64,000 bases of DNA, from the NCBI RefSeq assembly GCF_010015585.1, contig NW_022985067.1, positions 1,130,437 through 1,194,436 of the forward strand, read 5' to 3'. This stretch comes from Eremomyces bilateralis CBS 781.70. Taxonomy: Eukaryota; Ascomycota; Dothideomycetes; Eremomycetales; Eremomycetaceae. The notes under the pieces are model-generated. The model worked only from the letters and a program-made list of their open reading frames with translations. It was not told the DNA's origin and searched no databases. This document shows, in pieces, positions 23,191 through 32,862 of the stretch (position 1 is the first letter of the stretch; each line of letters begins with the position of its first letter). The position numbers and the translations under genes are program-made.

Positions 23191-24107
23191 GCGGGTGGTT
23201 GATTGCGGAGCTCCTGGGATAACATTAGCGGAGCGATGAACCGGATCGAAATGTGCCAGCGCAGTTCACGAAGCGTCGCGTGTTTTTCGGCGATTGATTG
23301 ACAGACGGGCGGAGCGGATGGGAGATTTTCGCGTCCGGGGGACTGCATGATGACATGGCGGCTTGCGGCGTCATGGGTTTGGTTTTATTGACAACTCGCT
23401 CCTTGGGATCTCGAAAACGAAAAATGGATGGGATGCTGAGATGGGGGCGGGGCGGACGTGTCGGCCGGTGCCATGGTTATGTGGGCAGGTAGAATTGAAC
23501 GTTCAATGAATCATGGCTGGGGAATGTGACTCGTAGTTCGTGTAGTAGATGGAGGGCGTGATTGATCTCATACGGTTATATATTGGGCTGAGTTGATCGA
23601 TATGGCTTGAACAATTGTAGCTGTAGCACCTCTCTACGAGGGATTCTCACACCCAGAATTTGGCTACTTCAATTCTCAAAACACTGCTCCACCGAAAATC
23701 ACTATCTAGCATTTCCACCCTCATACAAGCCTCGTTTCCCAGAACATATACATCGAAACTCCCCTATTCCTCTGATGCGGATGGGTGAGGTGGTGCTTCG
23801 TCAATGAAATGTTAAGGGTCAACGACGGGCTGATGTGGGTTCAACCTCTTTCAGTTGGCTCCCCAGCGACTTGCATCATAAAACGACAACTTCGATTGAG
23901 ATTTTAATCACCCAATGTTTAATTAGTTCTCATGGAATAATTTGTAGAAGTCTAAGAGAGAGCTTTCTCACATCGCAACTGGAAACACAACCGATCCATT
24001 CGCTCCTCCGTTGAACTCACAAAATTCTAAGGATCGAAACGTCCTGATTCTGCCCTTGTCCAAGCAGTTCTCCCGCCAAACCTGATATAAAAAGGGTCAA
24101 TAAAACA
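23191..24107. other. Intergenic region, COT1 / RPP40
   Basis: About 920 bases between two plus-strand genes, more AT-rich towards the right. Nothing recognisable beyond probable 3' and 5' flanks. Confidence 0.6.
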
Positions 24108-25333
24108 ATGTTGGATTTAGCGACGCACAGCGTCCCCGACTCGAAGGCGTTCTTCAGTTATAATCTCCTCCCGGCGTACGTGGACGAAAAACAGCTGCCG
24201 TTGAAACGGAAGCCGTTTTCGACGTTTCGAAACTACACGTTTCCCCATACGGTATTTGAAATTGATATCGATGAGCTTTTATTCCGTGCGAGGCTAATGG
24301 CGACGGCAGATCAGCCTCATACTTCCGGAAGATGCATACGAAGGGATACAGAGCAAGCAAGAGCAAGGAGACTTCCTGACGTTGTCGTACTGCAAGGTGT
24401 ATCTTCGCCCGGCGGAGTTGCTGGAGGAGGAGTTCTTCAATGAGTATATGAAGAAGGGGTCTGTCTTAATGAGGTCTGAGGGACGGGAGGGAATGGATAC
24501 GTTGATAACGGTTACGGAAGGTATCCGTTTTGAATCACCTAGATGATCCCTGAAATGTGACTCTAACTCCTCGTCTCAGGACAGCTACGGATCGAATTGG
24601 ACAAGGCGACCTACGAACGCTGCGGGTTGGTGGGCAAGCCCATTGACGACAAGGGCCGGAAACATAAGAAAGTTCGATTCGGTATGACATCCTCTTCTAT
24701 CCTTCCGGCATCCTCTTCCGCTCACACTCTCCAGCCATCGAACTCGACCTCCGCGCCCCCTCCATGCTCCACGGCAAAAAAGGGTTCCAACGCCTCCTCC
24801 ACGCCCTCGAAAATGTCCTAAATTCCTCCATCACCTTCCTCTTCCTCGACCTCCAGAAACCCCACGACCAACTTGCGGGCCCCATCTCCAAACACGCCCC
24901 CATCTTACGCCAGGTCACACCCACCATCACCCACCTCCCCCGCACGCGAACCCCCGTCATCGAACCAGCCATGGACCTCACCAACCCCCTCCACGCCACC
25001 GAGCTCCTCGAGTGGCTCGGCCTCGTCGCGCTGGAGTCACCGCGCGTGAGCGCCGACGACGACATGGACCGGTATCTCAGCCGGTACGACGTGCCGACTC
25101 TCGGCCGCGAGGTAGATCTAGGGGAATCGGCCGCCACGAGGACGGCGGACCTAGTGAAGCTGGAGTGGAAGGGGTTGGCGTCCGCGGAGTTCATTACGGG
25201 GATGTATGTGGCCGCGAGGAGGAGGACGATGGGGTCGTGGTGTGCGGTTGGGGCGGGAATGTTTGATGGGAGGGATTATACAGTGTTGAGTATTGGGGGG
25301 GAGGATGTGCTATGCTGGGAGTGTTGGGATTGA
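24108..25333 (+). CDS. RPP40: RPP40-like subunit of RNase P/MRP
   Basis: Four exons (24108-24251, 24310-24520, 24580-24681, 24735-25333) give 351 residues, with introns of 53-59 bp. The order of segments follows the Rpp40 family (Ribonuc_P_40): an N-terminal part ending FPHTISLILPEDAY, then KKGSVLMRSEGREGMDTLI, GQLRIELDKATYERCGL with a Gly-Lys-Pro segment, a central IELDLRAPSMLHGKKGF region, and a C-terminal half with HATELLEWLG, WKGLASAEFITGMY and a terminal Trp-rich GEDVLCWECWD. In humans Rpp40 belongs to the protein part of nuclear RNase P, which trims tRNA 5' leaders, and of RNase MRP. The first intron was placed to join the N-terminal exon in frame, since reading through changes frame away from the family. 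Assignment is from remembered family features and is fairly, not fully, sure. Confidence 0.85.
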
Positions 25334-26382
25334 ATTTCACGTTCACTTTTCACGTTCACTCTTCATGTCCGGCGCCTATTACTTGGTGGACTTTTCACTT
25401 GGAGCGATATTGTGCATTTGGCATATCTCACTTCTGCCCTCATACTCCATCGTTCCGTCTACCTTTCCTGCACGACACGACTCACTTCTACCTTCTTCTA
25501 TGACCCACCCCCTTCTTTCCCTCCTCGACTCACTTTCATACATCGAGTGATTGGACATTCGTTGGTATCACACCCATCCCCACACTCATCCTAGTCTCCT
25601 CACTCTCTTCACCCATTGAGTGACCTCCTTCTATCATGATTGACCAGGCTCGCTCCCCGCATGTCACACTCGTTGACACCCCTGCGCCATTCGCTTTTGA
25701 GCACTGAACAGTTCTGTCTTGAGTCACCTCTTCCGCGGCTAGATTAAACTATACATGAAGCGAGCGTGGCCATGGTGGTTGCCACACGATCGAGGAACCC
25801 GTAAGTCCACATTTATGCTAGCCCGGTTCATATACCACTGACCGAATCCAGGGACACACTGAAGCGCGTTGCACGTCTATCCGCATTCACTAGGGGTAGT
25901 GTAATGAGGCGTAAACAGACTCTCAGTTTGACGTCCGAATCCAGTTCTGCCTCGACCGACCCCCGGGCGTCTATGTCCGACCAGAAAATCCAGTATCCTT
26001 GGGGACGGAGAATCTGCACATATCACGAGCATGTTCGAGGAGAAACGTGTCTAGATGCGTGATTGTTGGTTCTCTTCATGGTAAGGACTATCAGTTGCAC
26101 CTAACCTTTCCTTCCTATCAGAGTCATAAATTCCTTACTGGGAAGAGGAAGTAGGTACGATGGAGATAAACACTACGCAGAAGCTAACGTCCTTCTAGAT
26201 TCCACATCATACTATGCTGATCACCACTGAGAATCATATCAATAACTTCACTCCCGAGCACATCGATACGGCCATTAAATTTCCGCCATGTCCGATTCGT
26301 CGGGGTCCTCTCTCGATACGAGAGGAACAATTCGTAAAACGTACACCGAGCTTATTGGGCTGAGAGATTGACTAGACAATGG
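25334..26382. other. Intergenic region downstream of RPP40
   Basis: About 1.05 kb. The first third is CT-rich; the rest shows no open frame of note. Nothing else recognised. Confidence 0.55.
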
Positions 26383-26632
26383 ATGGCAGCTCCTGCGGAA
26401 GAAATCGTTCGTGTTGAAGCGAATTTGAATGGAGACGTTCCTACAGTGAAGAGCTTGAATCAAAAGCTTGACAAATAGGCTGGAGAAAACTCAAGCGGAG
26501 GGCTTCTCGACGTTGTCCGAACAGGTGTCGCAAGCCACCCAGAAATTGTCGGCGTTGTCAGAACAGATGTCGCAAGCTACGGACAAGTCGTCGGAAAAAT
26601 CTGACAAGATTATTGTGAAAATTTCCCAGTAG
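26383..26632 (+). pseudogene. Small heptad-repeat protein gene, apparently frame-shifted
   Basis: An ATG frame at 26383 encodes MAAPAEEIVRVEANLN... for 31 residues and stops at TAG 26476-26478. In the next frame, from about 26477, a coil-forming sequence follows directly (RLEKTQAEGFSTLSEQVSQ, later LSALSEQMSQATDKSSEKS) and ends at TAG 26630-26632. Dropping one base (T26476) would join KLDK to RLEK with the heptad spacing intact, so this looks like one roughly 80-residue coiled-coil protein carrying a single-base insertion. Such short Leu/Gln/Ser heptad stretches occur at the ends of various fungal multidomain proteins; no specific family is claimed. A sequencing error is an alternative. Its 3' end lies 11 bp from the 3' end of the converging LYR gene. 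Confidence 0.5.
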
Positions 26633-26643
26633 CGAACGGTAAG

Positions 26644-27599
26644 TTAAACCTGCAGCGCCTGTCTCCTCCGCTCTTCTGCCTCTTTCTCAGCTAACGCCTG
26701 TTCAGCCTCGACGATGTCAGAGAGCTTCCTGGCCGTCTCGCGCAGGTTTTTATTCCGTTCTTTAAACCATGCCCCTACCTCGGCGTTCTGAGTTCGATAC
26801 ACCGATTGCCACTTCTCCCCGCCCCCTTCGCTTCTTGAACATCCCCTCGTCTTCTCAACGATCCTATCCCAGATATCTTCGTGCTCTGCCAGAGGTATGT
26901 AAAACTCCTCCAGTGTCCTCTGGCGATACATTTGATACGTCTGTCCAAATATCATTGTCCGGATGACACGGCTGACACTCTCAGGTTGTGGCTTTTTATA
27001 GCGTAGAAACGGAATGTTACCAGCATTGACAATCTGTGGAACCTTTCTAATCCCCTTCACAGTCGGTCGAGGGAATCGGTCGAAAATGCTTGGCGCTTTC
27101 GGTGGAAGGTTTTCTCGACGGGCGACTTTTCGGAGTTGTTTGGCTCGTCTGTCTTTCTTAGGCCAGTCCGCTGGCGGGGGATGTGACTTTAGGAAGCTTT
27201 GTATTCGAGAGAGAGAAGTTTTGTCGCCCTCAGCGGCAGCATCGAGCACGTCAAGTGCCTATAGATTGATCATCACCATCGTTAGCTACACGCAATATTC
27301 AGTCACAACCAGCGGGAAAGCTTACCGCATATCCACCAACGAATTGCAGATTGATGTGTCGGAAGTCCTTCCTCAGCACGCGGTTTCTCCAGAATCGGAA
27401 TTGAATGGTCTCGCGGAGGGCATTGCGCTTTGCATCGTCAAGCCATATTCGATCGACTTGGGAGAGCAGAGCGCGGTAGAGCGCGAGAGCTGGAAATGTA
27501 TGGATAAGCCTAGATCAATAGGAAGCATTGGGGAGGCATACCTGCTACGCGATGACATGAGCGCGTTAATATCGAGGAGGGGAGGAGGGGAAGTTTCAT
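26644..27599 (-). CDS. LYR-motif mitochondrial protein, fungal type
   Basis: Three exons (27599-27542, 27489-27326, 27258-26644) give 278 residues; introns of 52 and 67 bp. The start MKLPLLPSSILTRSCHRVA resembles a mitochondrial presequence (hydrophobic, basic, no acid). It leads straight into ALALYRALLSQ, the Leu-Tyr-Arg signature of complex I LYR/LYRM proteins, with FRFWRNR and a FVGGYAALDVL helix after it. The C-terminal two thirds carry a fungal-specific region with RKVPQIVNAGNIPFLRY and MYRQRTLEEFY, ending in a charged coiled coil. LYR proteins work with acyl-carrier protein in assembling respiratory complexes, mitoribosomes or Fe-S clusters; which target applies here is unknown. A second ATG in the first exon is in the wrong phase, which supports the start chosen. 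Confidence 0.85.
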
Positions 27600-28114
27600 C
27601 CCATATTTTTAGTGCAACGAGGCGCCTTGTATCCAAGTGCACCCTATGGGTTTGGTATATTGAACTGGTGGAGGTGCCCGAAGTTGACTAGAGGTTCAGA
27701 GGTCAAGAGCTCAAGATGGACTTCGAGATTCTCAGGCTTGGCACTGATCACGCTCAAATACCTGAGCAGAGTGCTTTGACTTCGCACACATTTAATTGTC
27801 TATCTGCAGTTCATTTATTTAGGCTTGTATTTATACGTCTCATTGGAAAGATAGGGAGTTAAGGTAATCATTGCCATTCATTCAAAGTTGGTCGTGGAAA
27901 GCCTAACTCGCCCTAACATATGCTATGATATCAAACCCTCCGGTACAAAGACGTTAACATCCTGTACACCGCTGTATGCATACAAATAATTAACGTCGAG
28001 AGTTCAAGCCGCTGCGTCACTCGTGTTGAAAGTCCACATCCCCGTCGTTATACAACTTGATCCCCAGTATACCGAATACGGAAGCGTGTGCATTGTTTGC
28101 ACCAGGATGATTCC
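27600..28114. other. Intergenic region, LYR gene / MMS2
   Basis: About 515 bases: upstream of the LYR gene and downstream of MMS2. AT-richer than its surroundings; nothing recognised. Confidence 0.6.
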
Positions 28115-28728
28115 TTAGTAGTTGGATCCCTCAGCGGGCTGGGGTAATTTCTTATGGGCAGGAAGCGCCATATACCTGTCCATGATCAGTGATTTGCCAG
28201 AGACTCCTCTTGAGAGTGAGCGCACCTCCGCAGCTCGATTAGAATAGTCTCCATTGTGAACTCTCTCCTCCACTGAACCAAACACGGGAGCTTCGACGGG
28301 TCGACCTAACAGACGCTCAGCCTTGACTAATCGTATATAGTGAGATGTCAAACCTTTCCGGTCGGTCCTACGCAGGGCAGGTTGATCTTGGAGACGAAGG
28401 TAACTTCGGGGGGAACGTCGGGGTATTGTCCACCGCAGTGGATCTTGAGGCTGTAGATGCGGTTCTCGTGAACGCTCTGGACCGTGTTAGTATTCGCGTA
28501 GTATCACAACAGGCTGCAGCGTACATGGGGAGGGCCCAGGATGGTTCCGTTCCAGTTGGTCATGAGAAGGTCCTCGCCATCCTCAAGTCCATACGAGCAC
28601 GCCTCTGGTCAGGTTAGTACTCCACACGAACACACTGGCAAATAGGATTACGAACCTGCACCCAAGCCTTTCTCGCCTTTCTCCAGCTCCTCTAGGAGCC
28701 TAAAGTTTCTAGGGATCTTTGCACTCAT
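28115..28728 (-). CDS. MMS2: MMS2/UEV1 ubiquitin-conjugating enzyme variant
   Basis: Five exons (28728-28656, 28604-28525, 28476-28354, 28305-28226, 28175-28115) give 138 residues, the normal size. The protein is collinear with Mms2: [75 protein letters not shown] and [18 protein letters not shown]. UEVs have the E2 fold but no catalytic cysteine; Mms2 pairs with Ubc13 to build Lys63-linked ubiquitin chains, among others on PCNA during error-free post-replication repair. Four introns of 46-51 bp in a 614-bp gene show how intron-dense small conserved genes are here. No exon shows damage. Confidence 0.95.
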
Positions 28729-29763
28729 GCTTGCGGAGTTGTCAGCTAATGTCGGGAGGGGTTTTGCGAAGAAGAACGCCTTCTATTTCGGTTCCGATAA
28801 GTGCCTTAGAAAGCTGATTTGGGTAAGGAATCTACAAGTGGACGGGTAAAGTTGGAGAGTCTATGATACTGATGTGAATGTTGCCATGAATCATGATAGA
28901 CAACCAGCCTTGTCAATTGTTGTCACGTGTTGGTGCGCGAAGCCCTCCAAATTCCGGGTCCAGAACCCCCCAGCCCGTTCTGTTGCCAACAACCTGAACT
29001 CTCCGACCTCCATGTCTGCTCCCTCACCATCGATCCTATTTAGGCATTCTTACGAGTAGGAATGATGGCCACCCCTCTCAAGGCGCAACCTACCCTATAA
29101 TGGGCGGTTTGATTTTTCCCTTGCGTCTGTCACCCTTACAGCTCGACACACGCACCGATCACGACTCCAAGACGATATGCCCAGATACCTGTATGCTCTG
29201 CTGTCCGAAAGATTCAGATGTTCTCAAGAACTAGAAAGAGCTTGGAAACCCTTCCCAGATTGGAACATTATAGGAACCTCGGATGTATACCGCCGGATTA
29301 CAAGCCAGACCCCCAGAAAATGATGGCTGTGGTTGAGAGATGCTAGTACAAGCATGGCCTTCGTCCGTGAGCTGGACACGACTGGGGACTGATAATATTA
29401 CATAAATACTATCAGCACATGAATGTGGGTTACGTGGACTACCGTCTTCTAGAAGAACTTCTAGTTTATATAGGTTTCTTCGACTGGCTGGATAATGGGA
29501 ATAGGTATCTTCAGTCTCATTAGACATACTGGAAAGATTTATCTCAGTATTTCCCAATCCTTGTAGCACTTGTTTCCTAAAGAACGTCCGGTCCCTAGCA
29601 CGCCTAGGCCAAAGGATTTGCTTGATGTTGAAGAGTAGGCGTTTCACCAGCCTTCCTTTTGGAGGGACTCCTCTTGCTTTCGGTTCGGCAACCGTATTGT
29701 CTAACAATCGTCTATTGGCTTCGGTTGACACTATCAACCTCTACTGGCCCCGAATCAAACTGT
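28729..29763. other. Intergenic region, MMS2 / small TM protein
   Basis: About 1 kb with no convincing gene. A minus-strand frame of about 168 codons (29231-29737) lacks an upstream ATG and any known motif and lies mainly in the 3' flank of the next gene. Confidence 0.5.
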
Positions 29764-30012
29764 CTATTTCCCACCCCTTGGAGACTGCGTGGTTTGCAGC
29801 CCATCCGATGGCTTCGGCAAGGATCCAAGGAGATCTTTTATGGACTGCAGCTCCCGATCTCGAGCTTGCCTATCCGCATGGATTTCTTGCTTCACTTTCT
29901 CGAAATCATCGTCCAACTTCTGATGCCAAGGGTAGAGTACAAACACTTGAAAGCCTAAGGCTGTGGTTGCAATTGCGAAATTAGTGATGGAGAATCGACG
30001 TGCGATGACCAT
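29764..30012 (-). CDS. Small single-membrane-span protein, probably mitochondrial
   Basis: A single ATG-to-TAG frame of 82 residues. It begins MVIARRFSITNFAIATTALGF, a basic start followed by a hydrophobic span (about residues 9-28, FAIATTALGFQVFVLYP), then a charged coiled-coil-like stretch (HQKLDDDFEKVKQEI, later DRELQSIKDLLGSL) and a short polar tail. The layout (Arg-rich start, one membrane span, YPWH, then a coil) fits small inner-membrane proteins of fungal mitochondria, and I believe similar short proteins are conserved in filamentous ascomycetes, but I cannot name a family. Upstream non-coding exons are possible. Confidence 0.65.
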   Translation of the reverse strand: MVIARRFSITNFAIATTALGFQVFVLYPWHQKLDDDFEKVKQEIHADRQARDRELQSIKDLLGSLPKPSDGLQTTQSPRGGK

Positions 30013-30631
30013 TGTGAAGACAAACGAATTCGCGGACTTGTATGTGATTGGAACTGCTGCAACGACCGATACAATCCTAATAGCAAGTAAGTATTCTGTG
30101 GATGATCATCAGCCGAATATATTGAACTTACTATCATGCAATGATGTTTCCTTATAGGAAAGAAATGAGTGAGGACAGGCGATGATTAATCTGATTCACC
30201 TCCAGTGGGTAGGTGGAGTTTGAAGATAGTTACTGGAGGAAGAACTGAATAGTGGTCTGATGTGGCGTACTACCCCTACCATAAGTATCTACTCGTACGG
30301 GAGCGTTTTTGTTTACTAGAACATGCCCCTGCATGCTTACTGTTAAGATTTAATTACATCCACATCCGAAAGATCTCCGAGAACCCCATGCAGTGAGGCT
30401 GCCGACGTGCATGTGCTACATAACATAGTACTGTTACTGCCCTCGTGCGAGCAATAGGAAACTTTAAAGACTGCTCATGAAAGTCTTACATGTACCAGGA
30501 ATTCCCCAGTAAACTACCAAATGAAGCACTTCACAAGGCGTGCAATTCCCGAAACTATCGTGATATCGTCATTTATCAGCAAGCTTGCACAGCTTCCAAT
30601 CCCAATCGCTCATGTTTACTTCGTTTGAGTC
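30013..30631. other. Divergent region, small TM protein / carbonic anhydrase-like gene
   Basis: About 620 bases. Part may hold 5' exon sequence of the plus-strand carbonic anhydrase-like gene, whose usual N-terminal helices are not seen in the frame starting at 30632. A frame from 30490 exists but lacks family features. Confidence 0.5.
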
Positions 30632-31294
30632 ATGGCAGTTGTACCGAAACTCTTACGCCTCCCAGTCCGTCGCGGATTGATTCCGTCGCTTGGGGTAGCA
30701 AAACCAAATGTCTTATGGTTTGGTTGTTCTAGCAGTGGATTTCAGGAGGCTCGAGAGCTCGAACTAATGCCAGGGGAGATTATTGAGCATAGAAATCTGG
30801 GCAATCTGCTCTCAAATCAGGATCTAAGCACGTCTAGCACGGTGGAATATGCGCTGACCGCGGAACAGGTACGTCCCTGTTGGTTCCACCACCTTTCATT
30901 CTGGATTTCCTAACGCTGATGTGCTAATAGGTGAACCATATCGTGATCTGCGGTCATTATGGATGCAGTTTCTTGACTCCAGATTCGAAGAAGAGCGACG
31001 GTGTCGACTCCTGGTTGAAGTCAGTTATCCCAGCCAAATCGGGATGCCAAACACACTGATATCTGATTTAGGGACGTTCGCAAACTGTACGAATCTTGGA
31101 GCGATGAGCTAGAGAAAATCGAGGATGTTTCCGAACGCCAACGTTTGTTTGCGGAACTTTATACTTGGTCGCAGTCTCGAGATGTGCTGAATAGGAAAAT
31201 CGTGATGGATGCTATGGATAATCAGGGTATCAAGGTTCATGCCTTCATTTACGATGACGCGAAGAAGGAATGTCTCCAGTTGACTACTAGCTAA
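30632..31294 (+). CDS. Beta-carbonic anhydrase-like protein lacking the Asp-Arg dyad
   Basis: Three exons (30632-30868, 30931-31019, 31072-31294) give 182 residues with phase-consistent introns (62 and 52 bp). The beta-class fold is clear: IPSLGVAKPNVLWFGC, IIEHRNLGNLL, VNHIVICGHYGC, DSWLKDVRKLYESW and a C-terminal IKVHAFIYDD. The zinc ligands Cys32, His88 and Cys91 are present. In active enzymes the first cysteine sits in C-S-D-S-R; here it reads C-S-S-S-G, so the Asp that controls the zinc-bound water and its Arg partner are both missing. The usual N-terminal helices are also short or absent. Splicing and frame are intact, so it does not look like a dead copy; a non-hydrating or altered zinc protein is more likely. 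It converges on the canonical paralogue with 224 bp between the stops. N-terminus uncertain. Confidence 0.8.
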
Positions 31295-31518
31295 GTAATC
31301 ATTGCTTCATGGTTCTTGTGCCCGCTTATCTTTCCATCTGTGACAGTCTCACGGCTCTGGCGTCATTGGAACTTCGACATCAAATAGAGTACATGGTTGT
31401 CGTACTAGAGCCTCGCATATCGGCACTATTTAAATTCCCTACTCGGATGCTACAACGCTTCAGCCAGCAGGACGGAATGCATTTCCATGTATGGTATCCA
31501 AGTAATGTTTTTCTAGTT

Positions 31519-32238
31519 TCATTCAAGTTGATAGATCTTCATGATCCCTTCCAGCGTCTCCTCGAAATCAAACTTCAGATCCTTAAGCAACCCATCATGT
31601 AAGTCAAAAACCCACCCATGAACAATGGGATATTGGTTTTTCTGGTAGCTTTGCTGGACAGCTGCCGTCTTCATAATGTTTCTACAAGACTCAATGGTGT
31701 TAAGCTCAATCAGTCGGTTGTATTTTGCATCCTTGTCTTCAATGCCATCGAGTTCTTTTTCATGCAAGCGATAGACGTCCCGGATGTTTCGAAGCCACGG
31801 ATTGAGGATGCCCATGTCAGCAGGCGTCAATGCTGCTTTTACGCCGCCACAGTTATAGTGACCGCACACAACGATGTGCTTGACATGTAAATGTCGCACG
31901 GCATAGTTAATGACGGACATGACGTTCAAATCAGTATTGGGCACCAGGTTGGCAATGTTGCGATGAACAAAGACTTCCCCTGCGTCGAGGCCCATGATCT
32001 CGTTGGCGGGGACACGGCTGTCACTACAGCCAATATATCTACTGGTCATTAGATGAGCGTCACTATAATCACGAACAGCTTCTTACAGATACTCCGGGGT
32101 CTGCCCGGCAGACAACTTTTCAAAGAATGCCGGATCGGCTTCTCGTTTCGAGGCAACCCATTTTCGATTGTTCTCGAAAATCCGCTCATGAGATTGCTGA
32201 AGATATCGCGGAATGGGTTGAATGGTAGGACTATCCAT
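31519..32238 (-). CDS. NCE103: Beta-carbonic anhydrase
   Basis: Two exons (32238-32087, 32041-31519) joined over a 45-bp intron give 224 residues, a normal size for the fungal beta class. The start MDSPTIQPIPRYLQQSHERI leads into the N-terminal helices, then LSAGQTPEYLRYIGCSDSRVP and HIVVCGHYNCGG. The zinc ligands are Cys56, His112 and Cys115, and the catalytic Asp58-Arg60 pair is present, in contrast to its neighbour. The enzyme interconverts CO2 and bicarbonate; in fungi it supplies bicarbonate for carboxylases and is needed at ambient CO2. No clear mitochondrial presequence is seen, so a cytosolic place is likely. It diverges from MON2 across about 620 bp. The symbol is that of the yeast orthologue. 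Confidence 0.93.
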
Positions 32239-32862
32239 TTTTGACGGAGAGTGATAGGATGCCGTCTTTTGTCCGATATTTTCAAGATCAATGCGTCGTT
32301 TGGGTGGATATTCCTAGTGCTGTTGAGCATGCAAGCAACAATACCATACTTCATCCTTGAATTCCTACCTTAGACGCGCATCCACAGGGTCCTGCGATCG
32401 TATGAATCGGCGCGGCAACGAGGATCTGCCGTGGGAACCTGAGAATGGGAGGAGACCAAAAAGGATTGTAGGAGATGCGAGAGAGGCGAGATATCATGAG
32501 GGAGCAATTGGAGGATGGCGTGGAGGTATTAGCGGTTGAATGAGGTTAGGTGATTTAAGTCCTCCGTTCCGTCCCGTCTGTTGAATTCAAGATAGATCCG
32601 GGTCACCTGACTACAATAATAACCGAAGATACCCCGGCACGTGAATTCCCTGGCTGACTAAGCTTTCCATCAACTACATGTCTTGCATGCGGCCAAGGGG
32701 CAGTGATGTGTCCTTGTTTTTTGATTGAAATGCTGCAACATCTGGGTATCTGAAACCCCGATGAATACTGTTCGATACTTTGGGTCTGGTTAGACCCATA
32801 TTCCAATGCCGACGAAGTGAACGAGGGAGATCGCAGAAGAGCTGGGAAGAGGAGCACGGAGG
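32239..32862. other. Divergent promoter region, carbonic anhydrase / MON2
   Basis: About 620 bases shared by two divergent genes. No further gene; no regulatory motif is claimed. Confidence 0.6.

Noticed and set aside
28115-28728. Missing catalytic cysteine in the E2-like gene, suggesting decay
   Set aside because: UEV proteins such as Mms2 lack this cysteine by nature; the protein is otherwise full length.
29231-29737. 168-codon minus-strand frame next to the small TM protein
   Set aside because: It opens with TTG rather than ATG, has no motif, and shows no splice link to the 82-residue gene.
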